A stretch of 64,000 bases of DNA from Armillaria gallica (taxonomy: Eukaryota; Basidiomycota; Agaricomycetes; Agaricales; Physalacriaceae), in contig JBANDB010000005.1 in assembly GCA_037576215.1 (NCBI GenBank), positions 2,294,001 to 2,358,000 of the forward strand, in the 5' to 3' direction. How positions within the stretch are numbered: position 1 is the stretch's first letter; the number at the start of each line of letters is the position of its first letter. The position numbers were made by a program, and so were the translations under genes. Positions 24,897 through 36,745 of this stretch are shown in pieces. The notes below the pieces were generated by a model, which searched no databases, was not told where the DNA came from, and saw only the letters and a program-made list of their open reading frames with translations.

Positions 24897-25043
24897 TTAA
24901 GCAATAACGCAGCCCGCACCGTGTATCATGGCATCCTGCCGCTCCGAGTCTATTGGTATAGATGACTCCAAGTCTGGAGCATGATCGGGAAAGATTTCTG
25001 GCTCAAAGACGAGACCGAGGGAGAGGGAGTCAAAATTGTCCAT
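24897..25043 (-). CDS. Mating pheromone precursor P1 (CaaX peptide)
   Basis: A single exon of 48 residues starts MDNFDSL and ends SERQDAMIHGAGCVIA with TAA. The C-terminal CVIA is a CaaX box for farnesylation, AAX cleavage and carboxymethylation. An Glu-Arg pair 11 residues before the Cys fits the usual processing site of basidiomycete pheromones, giving a mature peptide of about ten residues. A TATAAAA box lies about 100 bp upstream. It lies near receptor 1, on the same strand. An in-frame upstream ATG (25094) is less likely, because the MDxF start is shared with the other precursors. A receptor on the same haplotype is normally not activated by it. Confidence 0.88.
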   Translation of the reverse strand: MDNFDSLSLGLVFEPEIFPDHAPDLESSIPIDSERQDAMIHGAGCVIA

Positions 25044-25140
25044 TGGTGGCTGGTTTTCGCAGTGGGAGGGCGCGAGGGTGTTTAGAGGTGTCACTAACGT
25101 TTGTGGGTGCTAAGGCATGCAAAGTCACGGCTTAAGGACA

Positions 25141-25147
25141 TTTTATA
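25141..25147 (-). promoter_or_regulatory. TATA box of pheromone gene P1
   Basis: TATAAAA on the minus strand about 100 bp before the ATG. Its spacing is similar to that of the other four precursor genes. Confidence 0.6.
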
Positions 25148-26129
25148 CAGTGGCGTTGCGAACAATAGCGTCGAAGTTGCCATTGTACTTGATTGAGCGG
25201 ACAATAACCTCGGCGGCTGTCCGACAAACCGGCTTGGGGGTGTCCTGTAAACCGGTTTGGTTCTCAGTGCAAAGACAAGTTGTCAACGGACGTAGGCTGC
25301 CTCAGCAGTGGAATTCAAGTTCATCAGCAAGCTTCGAAGTAATAGCAACACTTAGATGCTTAACACGAAAGTTTGAGGCAACGGACCGCTGGCAAGCGAA
25401 CAATGATGGACATTGTACAGCTAGCCGAGAAGGTTCTTGTAAATGTTCGTACGTACGTAGAGCCTAGTTTGAAATGGTCACGATCACTTCAGGGCCGGCC
25501 TCATTGCCTGAGCCACCATCGGAGATCGTGGTTCGATGAACATCCAGTGACTCTTCTCCAGATCTCCTCGTCCTTTTTGTCGCGGTTTTTGACAGACAGG
25601 TATTTCTACTCTTTGACAAGCGGAACGAGAGACTTGGTGGAACAAGTCTGACAGGAGAATCTCACCGTTCCGAATCCACTTTCCTTGGTCGATGGCCAAC
25701 TCTGGTTGTTTTCGTCTACGAAACCAACCACTTTTCTATTCGAACTCGTTGGTTGCCTGAGCTAAAAACGGAATCACAGTTGAGATTTCGCTACCGGACA
25801 GCGCTATCCGCGACGAGTTTAAGTAATCCGATGGATTCGCACTAACACTCGCCAAATCCTACTTGAAAGAGAGATAGCATTCAGCACTGTGTAGCTCTTC
25901 GGACTTTTTGGTATGCTTGCATTGACCCCTCCTCCTTACCTACTTACTAGGGGCAAAGTGGGCCGTTTCCGGACGCGAATTCTACTCATAGTCTGCCTGA
26001 CTGCGACCCAGACACCTGCCAATCTGAATCTTGACCTTATTGAAACCATACCGTGCGTCGTGATAACTAATATGCGTACTTATACTGAACCAGAATCCGT
26101 CTGGATGTCATTCTCCTGTACGCACTACG
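25148..26129. other. Intergenic region
   Basis: No gene is seen between pheromone P1 and the P450 pseudogene. Only short unrelated frames occur. Confidence 0.4.
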
Positions 26130-28232
26130 ATGATGATGCTTGTCGTTGTCGTTGTCATTGTGCTTGTCCTGTTCTTGTTCCTGGTCCGATACCTAAAGTT
26201 GAGGTCGACAGCTCTCCAACACCTACGAGGCTCCTCCTCTCCGTCTCTTTTACTAGGTCTGTTGCCCAATGACAGGTCATTGATATTGTCATTTTCCTAG
26301 GACATGAATTGGAACTACGCGCACAACCTACAGTCGCCCTTGAGAAATCCTGGCAAAAGCCTACGGGAACACATTCCGTATCGGGGGATGCTTTGCCGTG
26401 CGTAGAAGTCTCATCGTCAAAATACTCGCGTAGTAATTATAGCAATGCATTGATGCAGCGAGATATTCTGATTACCTCCGACCCCAAAGCCATATAGCAC
26501 ATCCTCCGTAACTCCGGATACCGGTACCCAAAAACCGAGGGTGGTGGGACGAAGCCTTCTTACCACTACCGGTAGCGTTCACCAACGCCAACGGAAGATT
26601 CTCATTCCGGCCTTTTCACCGAATCAATTAAAAGAGTATATGGGTGTATTCCACGCTACTGGGGCAAGGTCCGTTTGCTGTCCGTGGCAGGTGCGTCACT
26701 CTACTGACGTGCGTTGCAGCTCTGCGGGAAGTCCCACGAACTTGTTAATCAAGGGCCCCAAGAAATAAATCTGCTTGAATGGATGAACCATACTGCACTG
26801 GATATAACCGGTCTCAGTAGGTTTACCGCGGATATGTCAATGCAATGGTTGTTAATTCTCCCCAGCGGCCTTCGGATGTCAATTCGGTCCTCTCGACGGC
26901 GGATCATCTGAGATGGCAGACGTAACAAAACTTTTATTGTATGCTTTCGTCGTTCTGCCACTCTACCATCTGATTCCCGCTGGCAGCACTGCAATTATCT
27001 TCCGACCCCAATTGTGATTCTCGTCCCTGTTCTCTGGCGAGTGCTCCCGGGTTGGGTATTACAGATCCTTGATAAAGTGCCAAATAGAGAGAACGGCATT
27101 CTTCTACGATTCAGGGATGTCGCGCAAGAAACTGCACGTCAGACGATCAAGAATGTCGCCCGCGATAACCATTCGAAGGACGTCGTGACTCTCCTGGGTA
27201 GGTGTCTCCGACTCATTACATTCGGTGTATGGTAAAACGACTGCCTCTAGCTAAAGCATCTGACGAAAAGCTCATGGACGAGGATGAAATACTATCCCAA
27301 CTGGCGTATTAAATGCCCTCTAATCTCTCCGAGAGGCTTACTCACTGTCCTTTACTAGGACATTCACTCTCGGGGGAGAGGACATCACAGGGGCTTTGTT
27401 GTCCTGGACACTACAAACTAAGTAAACAGCCTGATTACCAAGCTCGTGTGAGAGAAGAAATAAGACAAGGGACCGTGGACTACGATTCGACGCCACTACT
27501 CAATGCTGCTGTTAATGTAATTACTCCCCTTCTCATCCTCGTCTCTATACTTACACATCGGCAGGAGTCCCTTCGTCTACATCCAATTGTGCACACATTT
27601 TCGCGGTACACAGCAGAGGACGATACTATCCCGTTGAGCGAGCCAGTCCGGACTAGGACTGGAGAGACGTGAAACGAGATCCCGGTGGAGAAGGGACAGA
27701 TGGTAATGATCTCGGCTTATACATACAATCGATACGTCGCTGACATGGTCTCATACAAATCAGCATATGCTCATTGCTGCAGACTTCCGACTATATGGGG
27801 CGACAATGCGGGTGACTGGGTGCCAGAGCGGTTCTTAAACGTGCCAAAGGGTAAAGGCTCATTCTCGGTCGGTCTGCACGCGAATCTGTGAGTTGCTGAC
27901 GATTTCGGGGCCTGTCCTGAAATACTGATAGTCATCATTTGTATCGTATCTCATGTCCGTTTAGGTGACGGTGTCCATGGTTGTATCGGGTAAGTCTCTT
28001 TTCTTTTCTTCCCTTCGGTGCAATCCCTCTGACTCATAGCGCTTGTAGATGGAAGTATGGTTTGCTCGAAGTGCATACCATGCTGGTCAAGCTCCTCCAA
28101 TCATTCGAGTTTCTCGAATCTGGCGCAGAACTCTTCAACGGTATAGCACTTGTCAGTCTGATACCCGTTGTTAAGGGGAGAGAACACGAAGGAGTACAGG
28201 TTCCCGTCCTTGTCAAAGCATTAACCTCCTAG
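26130..28232 (+). pseudogene. Cytochrome P450 pseudogene, copy 5
   Basis: This is colinear with copies 1-3 from the N-terminal anchor (26130) to the final VLVKALTS stop (28230-28232), but broken in many places. Exon 2 lacks one base (97 nt instead of 101 after losing one codon), shifting the frame before GNTFRIGG. Exon 3 has an in-frame TAG in PKAI*HIL and a deletion of the region that encodes DVVHLWDM in the others. The I-helix exon reads GGEDITGALLSW and then loses the frame near TLYELS. The GETWNEIP position is TGA. The 11-nt microexon before the heme loop is not recognisable, although DGVHGCIG remains. It cannot encode an active enzyme. It lies inside the mating locus, away from its relatives. 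Confidence 0.9.
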
Positions 28233-28251
28233 CATAATGATCTCGTTTCCT

Positions 28252-28252
<1 letters not shown>

Positions 28253-28302
<50 letters not shown>
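28253..28302. repeat. 50-nt poly(T) tract
   Basis: An uninterrupted run of about 50 T bases begins 20 bases after the P450 pseudogene stop. On the minus strand it is poly(A). It may be the tail of a retroposed insert or an expanded homopolymer; its exact length in an assembly is unreliable. Confidence 0.9.
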
Positions 28303-29008
28303 CCCCTGCAGCGGCTAGCCTGTCATATCCGCAATGAAGGTATTAAAGCGCATATATACATATAGTGTCAAGTGGACTCATCGTTGTTGCCGTTGGAGTT
28401 CACACCCACGCCATCATTTCTCGAGCAGCCAGCTCCCCGTGTAAGAGTTTAGATCAAGATGTAACCATGTTCAATTTCGGGGTTTCGGGTCTTCCAGCCT
28501 GATACCCGAGCATTTAGTCTCTTAAGCAGACTTTTAACAGGTAAAGCATTTCCTTGATGTTCCTTACTACTCGAACTTCAACCACTGACCCCTGTCCTCG
28601 AATTTCTTGAGGAGCGGTGACAGTGTCATGACTTCAGGTAGCCTAACGTTCCGGTCCTGAGTCCTGACGAATTTCAATCTATGGTGACTTCTTACGACGG
28701 GAAATCTGCTGCTTCTTGGTTCTGACTAGTTCTTATCCAACAATCAATCGACTCAACACTGAAAAATCCTGTATATCGTATGCTATAGTGCTAAAACTCT
28801 TTGGGGCCAGCCGAGTCGTGGCCTAGCTTTCATCGATCATCGATAACCAGTGCGTTACAGAGAATGCGATAAAAATTTCCAATATTTCACTATAAACGCC
28901 AGCTTTCCGTGAACCTTATCTTGATCATTACCTCACAGGAAGCAGTTCCACACACCTCGTGTGTACACCGAGCCTCGTGCAGGTCCTGCAACTTGATCAT
29001 TGATCACC
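28303..29008. other. Intergenic region
   Basis: No gene was seen. The 3' part is the upstream region of the BTB gene. I found no target-site duplication around the T tract. Confidence 0.4.
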
Positions 29009-30772
29009 ATGTCATCTGTTTCCCCTACGCCAGCCTCTTCCCCAGTTTTCACAGTCGTAAAGTCACATCCCGATAACTGGCTCAACCGTAATCCATTACA
29101 AGTCAAGTCCTGCCTCTCTATTCCACTGTCGTTTACCGCACCCGCGACTGCGCAGTTCCAAAGCGAGGCATGCGGTTTGGGCTGGTCCTTTACCGGTACA
29201 TACGAGTCTGTCAAATTCGAGGGGGTCGAGAGGTCCGCTAAGAGAGGAAGTGCGTCAGCGTTCAGGAAATTGACTGTTCAAAAGTGTCGGTGCAAAGTGT
29301 CCCTGTCTCTTCAACCTGGCGCCATCAGGGGCATGCCATTTGGTGATTTGCACGTCAAAGCCAGTGTGAGCGAGGAGACAGTTGAACACACTTTTAAACT
29401 CCCCACAGAGCTATCTGAAACTCCTCATGGCGACCTTACTCAAGGAAATCTTAGCGTGTCTGAAGCCTTCTCTTTCGACGTTACCGTCACCCTGAATGTC
29501 CCCGCCGAATGTATACCTATTCCCATCGCCCCACGTCTAACCGTAGAGTCGGAGATCATGGAGGTCGTCACTGCTTCGCTCGATGGCGAATTTCCTATCG
29601 ACATCAAGTTTGTGCTTTTCACGCGCCGCTCTAGGAACGGACGAGCCTGTGCTCCCCGGGCTGTGTTTGCAACCAGCAGGATGTTGAAGGGCCAGGGCGC
29701 ATTCTTCGATAAATGTAAGTCCAAGTTATTCTGCCTTACTGCACATTTCTCACACTGCAGCGCTTGCTTAGACGTCATGGAAAGTGACGGCGTTGATATT
29801 GATTCCGATAGCATCAACTCTGAAATCTCTTGCGATTATCCATTTGAGGACGACAGCGACTTGGAATCGGACGCGGAACCTGAGGTACCAATATCAGGCG
29901 TCGTGGAAGGAGTAGATGGAGAACACCGGAGCGGAGATTTGCCTGAGGAATCCGACATGATTATCGATGCGGTGGCTATACCAACAGATGGATATACACA
30001 CTCTTCGGGGCTTGAAGGGCTTGAAGGCAGCTCGGTCGAGTGCTTTTCCGATGAAGCTCTTCCCGACTTGAAGCAGGCCCCTTCTCCAGACGGGACTTCA
30101 GATGAACTCCATCAGACGACATCTGCTCGAGATCGCACGAGCGACTGGAACCCAAGCAGGCCAGCGCGCTTAGGGTCTGTAAAACCTATCAAGGATGTAG
30201 CCTGTACAACGTACGCAATTTCTCTTCCAGTGTCTTTGGTCTCGAAGGAACCTCTACTCCTAGTTTCAAATCCCTTATCGCATGGATATACACTGGCAAA
30301 ATCGCTTTCAAACCACTAAAATCCGCGGGGTCTGTTCAAAGAGATCCTAACGTGTGTTCACCGAAATCAATGTACCGATTGGCGACCAGAGTCTGTCTTG
30401 ATTTCCTGATGACATGACTATTTTTGAATTTGTATATAACAGGCCGGACTGGACGAACTCAAGAAACTCGCCTTTGACAACTTGCGTTCCCAATTAACAA
30501 AGGAGAATATTGTTGGAGAGCTCTTTTCGACGTTTTCGCGCGAGTAGGTCGCTTCTCACTGACTGCGAGGCTTTGCTTACTATGGTGGTCCCTCTAGTAA
30601 TCCTGAAGTACTCGAGATGGAGCTGACAGTCCTCCTAAAGTATTTTTCGACGACTCGCGTACGCGCGGAGTGGGAGAATATGATCGATGTGGTGTTCGAC
30701 GGTGGAATGCCCCATGGAGTGTTTGTTATCAAGAGGGTTACCCGTCGGTTGGCAAGCTCAGAAAAGAGATAA
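29009..30772 (+). CDS. BTB/POZ domain protein with split domain
   Basis: Five exons (29009-29714, 29772-30210, 30264-30390, 30443-30543, 30598-30772) give 515 residues, and the model closes. The first intron (57 nt) is a multiple of three and has no stop, so retention is possible. The N-terminal half looks like a MATH-type beta domain (GWSFTGTYESVKFEG). The BTB fold starts at about residue 198 (FPIDIKFVLFTRRS, PRAVFATSRMLKG), is interrupted by an acidic Ser-rich loop of about 140 residues, and resumes with SLIAWIYTGKIAFKPLKS and LDELKKLAFDNLRSQLTKEN. This layout is common in Agaricomycetes. BTB proteins often link targets to cullin-3; whether this one does is unknown. Confidence 0.85.
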
Positions 30773-31861
30773 AATCTTTAAGAGTGGCACGTGTATCATA
30801 GTACGGTCTCTGCTCGTAGTATCGTCTGCTCCGTGTTCGCTACGAGCGGGAAGCAATCAATTTGATCTTGATCTTGAAGCCTGGGTAAGCCCTTGGCGGG
30901 ATCTTCGGGACCTCGTCAGTAACCTATGGTACAAGATGCATGCAGTGACCCTCGATTTCGAAGGTTTAAGGGTATCCCTGGGCTCGATATGGTACTACTG
31001 ACAATGTTGAAGCCTAGAGACCGAAAGATGAAAGGCAAAACAATCTGAATTTGTACCAATTCCGTACAGTGAAATTACGACAAAGAATAGTAAGCCGAAG
31101 GAGTTCGGCCCAATTACCAGACACCGAGAAAGTTCCCACTGGTACAGCACAGAAACAGGTATTCGTAGTTTGTACTCGCAGTACCGATCGCCACTACAGT
31201 GTATGTAATGTCTGGAACCGGCGTTCACTCTGTGGACACTGCCGTGTAATACTACCTACCTATCTACCTACCAGCCCCTGCTCCCGGGCGGCGGCAAGGA
31301 GATAAGTAATGGATTTATCTTGACTTACAAGACGATGTCAGGGAAGTTGGAAAACTTGCGTCTGCGAAAAGTTCATTTGTGTCTACTTATCCGATTTTTT
31401 GGGCTATCACGCCCATAAACTCAATACAAAATGTTGAATTTCTCTGGAAGTCCCTGTGTTTCTGGTAATACAACGGGGTATAAGCAGTGCGAGAAGACAA
31501 ATCAATAATGGGGGAAGAAACGAAGGTAGTGTGAAAGAAAGGCAGTCAAACGTGGCAGACAGCAGGTAGGAGAAGATGGGGTTATTACGCGGAGGAAAGA
31601 ATAAAAATGCGCCCACACTATCAAAGTGCCTGGAGCGAATCAGTGGAGGGTGGCATGGGAACGAGAGGCGACGTACGATAAATCTAAAAGATGTGGCGCA
31701 ATTTGAAGTAGAAGTAAAGACTGTAGAATTTGGCGTTCTTGCGAAAGAGGTTTCCTACTCGGTGCGTTATGATTCCGAGTCATAAAGAAGGGGAAGCAGC
31801 TCACGAGAATACGAAGTGATAATTTAGGTAGGCTCGACCATTATTATTCTGGGAGCAAGGT
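30773..31861. other. Intergenic region
   Basis: There is no supported gene, only short frames on both strands without recognisable domains. Confidence 0.4.
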
Positions 31862-32077
31862 TCTGAAAGTACACGGTGATGAGAGAGGGAAGCACGGATA
31901 ATGAGAAATGACAAACCAGGCGACAACACAGAAACTCCCGTAGTCGTTGATGGGCCGGTCACCGTCAACGGGTACGACCATGGCATTGGCAGGCTGTTCG
32001 ATAGTGTTCGAGTGTTCGAGTTGGGCGGCCAACTCGGCAAGTTCACAGTCGAGTGATAGGTAGGCAAATTCGTCCAT
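31862..32077 (-). CDS. Mating pheromone precursor P2 (CaaX peptide, intron splits the stop codon)
   Basis: It starts MDEFAYLSLDCELAELA and reads to DGDRPINDYGSFCVVA. The next codon is TGG, not a stop. A GTTTGT donor lies after its TG (exon end 31917) and a good TTTCAG acceptor at 31865-31863 puts A next, making TGA. The 54-nt intron therefore restores a 53-residue precursor ending in the CaaX box CVVA. Without splicing the frame runs on to a 77-residue product with no CaaX. An Asp-Arg pair 10 residues before the Cys may mark N-terminal processing. TATAAAA lies about 92 bp upstream. It is divergent from receptor 2, whose ATG is 1.24 kb away. The sequence supports this model, but transcript data would settle the splice. 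Confidence 0.8.
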
Positions 32078-32168
32078 GGGGAGGAGGCTATGGTGGGGGG
32101 GCTGCAGGAGGGAGATTCTGGATTACGCGTGCGTGTGTTAGTGCTCATAATATTTGGCTTCGGTCTTG

Positions 32169-32175
32169 TTTTATA
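32169..32175 (-). promoter_or_regulatory. TATA box of pheromone gene P2
   Basis: TATAAAA on the minus strand, 92-98 bp before the P2 ATG. Confidence 0.6.
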
Positions 32176-33316
32176 GAAGTCCTGTGGGTTATTGTTCGTG
32201 AGTGGCATTGTTGGACGGTTCGGGTTTGATACCACGTGGGAATCGCTGAGTTTGGTAGTTACATTGTTCCCTCTTTGAACCGGTTTCATTGCAGCATTAC
32301 TATATATCTACTTATGCTTAGGTGGCCCTGCGACTTGCAAAGTTCTGCCCTGTCTTTCTGCCGCTGTTGCCTCACTCTGACATCCTCGTCACGCTGGCCC
32401 TCTTTACTTGGACGCCGCAATATTACTGTCCTGTGTACACGTCTTGTTTTCCTGCACTCGTTAGGCATCCTCAAGCTATCGTATGGTAGCGAGCTACCTG
32501 TCTGGTCGAAGCTTGTTTCATGGGATGTCTTCAATCTTTACTTGTGGTTGTGCAATGTCTTAACCCTCGGCTCCTTATTCGTTGCAGGTCTTTCTAAATT
32601 CTCAGTACTCTGGCCAGAGGCAACTCAGGTCTAGACGTCGGATCTTACGCCTCGGAGAACCAGTTTTCGTGCAGTTTTTGTTTAAATATAGTGAGGTGGA
32701 GGCTCAGAGGGCTGCGGATCATCAGGGCCGTTGAGATATGACAGGTCGCGTTACATGGAACGTTGCCTCAGGGTCATGTACATATCTCTGCCATGCATAG
32801 ACCGAGAACACCGACGTTTTTCTACTTATTTCGCAGCTACGCAAGAATTGGTTACCGTGACTAGGATATGGGAGTGAATGAAAGAAGGTGGAGCATTGAG
32901 CACTGAGCACTGATACCTATAGTTGCCTTTGCAGTTTCAACTGAGGAACTTTGTTCTCGAGATAGGAATCTTCGTGCGGGTTGTAATACCTATTTACAGG
33001 GTTGCGATAATTCTGTACGCGCAAATATAGGGGGAGAGCATTCCCTTCATTACCCTGATTTTTTTTTTTGCAAAGTAGTTTCAATTTCACCCTCCGTCCG
33101 AATAATGGGAAGAACAATGAGGGGTCTAAATGCGGACGTAGTTCTTCTTCACCCGGTGGGAAATTGAAACTCCGCATTGTCCTTACTGAAAGACAATGGG
33201 GTCCTTTATAACAGAGGCGAGGAGGGATGGGTGCATTCTTCCTTGTGCGACCTCCCTTGTTCGACACCTAAGGTTTTCCCTTCCTTCTTTACCTTCGTAT
33301 TCGTGCGACATCAGCT
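32176..33316. other. Divergent intergenic region between P2 and receptor 2
   Basis: There is no gene. It contains the shared upstream region of the two mating genes and a T-run near 33059-33069. Confidence 0.45.
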
Positions 33317-34817
33317 ATGCAGATTTCCGATCCTACTTACCCGCTCTTTCCCATCTTCGCTTTCTTTGGATTCATACTTCCCCTCATTCCCCTCCGATGG
33401 CATCTTCTCGCATGGAACTCGGGAACATGTTATTTTATCTTCTGGTCGTCGATAGCCAACCTCAACCAGTTCGTGAACTCGATTGTCTGGCACGGGAACG
33501 CGAAGAACTCAGCGCCTCTTTGGTGCGACATATGTGAGCCTTGCTGTGGTATGATGCGTGGCGGCCTTTGACCTCGTTGTGTAGCAATACGCATCATGAT
33601 GGCAGCGTCCGTAGCTATCCCTGCGTCGTCACTGTGTATCAACCGGCGTCTGTATCAGATTGCGAGTGTTCGCGCGGTTAGCGTGACGCGTGCAGAGGTG
33701 TGTGGATTCTTTCATTGACACAAATATTTTCTGATTTTGTGTAGAAACGACGTGCTATCCTCATCGATTCTCTCTTTTGCGTTCTACTTCCTGTTATCTT
33801 CACTGCGCTACGTGAGTCCTTTCACTCTGTGGCGTTAGCTTTGTGGTGCTGATCGATGCGTCTTTGTCACGTAGAATACGTGGTACAAGGCCATCGTTTT
33901 AATATCTACGGAGACTTCGGCCCTTTTCCTGCGCTCTACAACACTGCCCTGCTCTACATCCTCAACTGCATCTGGCCGGTCATATTAGGCCTCATTTCCG
34001 CTGCTTACTGTGGTAAGTCATCGCCCATCACCCACCATTCTCAATTAACGCGCCCTATGTAGTTCTTTCCCTCCGCGCTTTCATGCAACGCCGTGCCGAC
34101 TTCAGTTCTTTCCTGTCCTCGAACAAGTCCCTGACCACGAGTCGTTATTTCCGCTTGATGGCGCTGTCTATGACTGAAATCTGTTGCACAACCCCCCTTG
34201 CGATCACAATGATATGCATTAATGTGATGGGTTCGCAGGTTGGACCATGGAGAAGCTGGGCCGACACACACTTCGATTATGGGCGTGTGGAAATGTTCCC
34301 TTGGCTGCTTTGGAGGCTGAGCCCGTTCGCTATTGCCGGATTGGAGGCCACCAGGTGGATCACAGTATTTTGCTCCCTTGTCTTTTTCGCGTTCTTTGGG
34401 TTTGCGGCCGAGGCAAGGAAGCATTATCGTATGTGGTGGAAGCTCACCACCAGCCGATTCAACAAGGAAGAGACACAGCAGGAGAAGAAACATCTCAATG
34501 TCAACGTTGTTACGGACCTCAAAATGTGAGTACTTTTCCGACCGTCTGACTTTTTGTCAGTGCTGATGCATTTGTTACATAGGGATTATTGCAAGCCCCT
34601 ACCACCAAGCCCGAGCGTCGTGTCCCCCTTGCCGTTATACTCTTCAACTGCATCGACTGCGACAACTTGTAGTGAAGATGGTTCGAGCACTGAGGTCGAT
34701 GTCTACACGCCTGTGGACGCAAAGTTTAAGGGAATTGTCCCTAGTCCCACCGAGAGCGACTATTCTTTTTCATCGGTGACTGAATCGCAGCGCGACCGCC
34801 GACATACAGTTGCTTAA
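33317..34817 (+). CDS. STE3-type mating pheromone receptor 2 (seven-TM GPCR)
   Basis: Six exons (33317-33533, 33585-33697, 33745-33811, 33875-34012, 34063-34525, 34583-34817) give 410 residues, and the model closes. Hallmarks are PLRWHLLAWNSGTCYF in TM1-2, NSIVWHGN, APLWCDIS, ASVAIPASSLCINRRLYQI, QYVVQGHRFNIYGD, SLTTSRYFRLMALS, and LVFFAFFGFAAEARKHYR after TM7. The C-terminal tail is Ser/Thr-rich and about 110 residues long. Its closest relative here is receptor 3, with identical intron positions in the shared part. It acts in the plasma membrane upstream of the mating MAP-kinase cascade (family knowledge). Confidence 0.94.
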
Positions 34818-36032
34818 TGTACTTCAACAAATATATTGCACTACACTTATCATGATGTTTTCGACACCGCAATGTTAAACTTACTGTATCCTTACTGCTA
34901 CGTATCTTCAGAGTGTATCAAATGTCCCTCGGCCCATAAAGCACAATTAAATTTACTGCACATAAAATGTTGCAAGGTAAACTGCGAGGCGTCGTTTTCC
35001 AGAAGTTCCAGAAGACCCCTCGAGTCTCAAAACAAATGTTACAGTCGTTCGGCACGGCCTCGGCATCAAGCCGACAATATTCCCCGATTCTTTCCGATAG
35101 TAGAGAGGAAGAAAGAGGGTGTTTGTCAAAGAGATAACGACCGATCAACCACCATAGGGTGTTGGCAGGGGCTAGTTAGTGCTGTTTGGTTGCGCGCGCT
35201 TGATCTTCTGGATCTAACTTATTTTCCCGACAGTTCCCGTTAGGTCTTAGACATGTTTAGGCTTGGTTTAGGCTGTCTGTTTCGGCCGGTGACGACTCCT
35301 TAGCTCTAAAAGAGCCGTCGACGATGGTCAACCCCACGAACCAGTGTTCTGTTTGTTTATGCGTGTACTAAGAAATATTTCGACCAGCACAGCTAAGAGC
35401 TTTGTATATCAGTGGGTGCCTGACATCTAGTAGTTATTTTTGCTAATCTCCTCGCGCGCAGGTGGCTCCCTTGTAGGTGCCGACGACGATCAACTGCGCG
35501 AAATTTGACGATCGCCACGCCGCCGTCACAGGAAGATCTAAGTATACTAAACGCGGCTGGAATTTGTTTCTTGATAGCAGTGCTGCGGCGAGTGCTGATC
35601 TTCGTGATGTAGAAAGATGCATTGGCGATCGACATTGCTGGGTTGTGAAACTGCCTAAGCTACACTCCAGGCATGATTACTTGGATGTGAAGCACTCCAT
35701 TAATGGGCATTCATGGGTGCTCACCTATCTGACGCCCACGATGGGGTTTGTAACGTGGTACAGTTCATTGTTTTTGCCTCAACTGGTCTATGCCGTGTGC
35801 GCTTCGAAGACTGTGATGTCAATGTATTTGTGATCTTCTCCGACAATGTGTTCTCAGGTCGCTGCCGCATTTTGCGAGGCTCATGCTAGAGTGGTTAGAT
35901 ATCGCCACTGCGACAAGTGACCGTGCTTCTGAGCCATTCGATGATGACCTCAGTGTGTCTCTTTCAAGTGCCAGTACGAACTTAAACAAAAAGTATTTCC
36001 TGCCTCGGGGTCTGTTTTGGGTCAAATAAATA
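34818..36032. other. Intergenic region
   Basis: There is no gene. It contains a dispersed repeat copy at about 35092-35490 (separate entry). A 118-codon frame at 35477-35833 has no recognisable domain. Confidence 0.4.
35092..35490 (+). repeat. Dispersed repeat, copy 1 (LTR-like)
   Basis: From CCCCGATTCTTTCCGATAGT to about TTGTAGGTGCCGACGACGAT it aligns over most of its length with 58254-58630, with small indels. It shares long identical blocks such as GAGAGGAAGAAAGAGGGTGT and CCACCATAGGGTGTTGGCAG. Copy 2 has a TATATAAG motif where this copy has CTCTAAAAGAG. Size and promoter-like content fit a solo LTR, but no TG..CA ends or target-site duplication were confirmed. Confidence 0.65.
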
Positions 36033-36694
36033 CAGTCAAGGACCGGTCAATGAGACAGTACCACTCAATGAGACACTTGGCCCGGGTGCTCTCCTCAGGG
36101 CCAAATTGGTCTCGGACTTCACGTATAAATTATGATAGGACATGTACATGTAATAGTAATGAATTTCCGAGGCCATTGGGAATGTACTACGGCAATAATT
36201 ATTTTGGGGGTGGCTTATCAGGTCACACCACAAATTACCATATCAGTCACAGTCAGGAGACCTGTTTATATTTTTTCTTTATGTGTTGCTAATTGGACTC
36301 TACTCTCATCAATTATACTCTGCTTTACAGGCTGAGGTCTAGACACTCTCCACTGACACTGACAATGGCAAGGAAGAGGCAGGGGGGAAATCAGCACCAA
36401 AGATAAGTAATCCGATTAGATTATGATTACATATAATTACTATATTTGGATTTGCCGGTAGATTGCCGGCGTGATGTGACGTGTCTCATTGAGTGGTAAT
36501 CGTGCGATAAGAAGATTTCGCACTGATGTCCTCCGGCATGTAGGGTTTTGGCCCATATCCCCACCAGATTTTTTGCCATTATGTTCTTATCATAGCTTGC
36601 CTTCTGCTGCCAACAACCGAGGTAAGGAACCACATTTTTTCGCCTTTCCGAGGTCCTTCTATATTTGGGTGTCTCATTGACCGGTCCTTGACTG
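36033..36694. mobile_element. MITE, Tc1/mariner-type (25-bp perfect TIRs, TA duplication)
   Basis: Ends are 36033-36057 (CAGTCAAGGACCGGTCAATG followed by AGACA) and its exact reverse complement at 36670-36694. TA flanks both sides (36031-36032, 36695-36696), as in Tc1/mariner insertions. A second, internal perfect inverted repeat of 17 bp lies at 36060-36076 and 36481-36497. The 662-bp body has no transposase-like frame, so it would be moved in trans. Confidence 0.85.
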
Positions 36695-36745
36695 TAGCGC
36701 CTTGCTTGTCGTTGCAGCTGTTCAGCTTTAGCCAAGATTATACAT

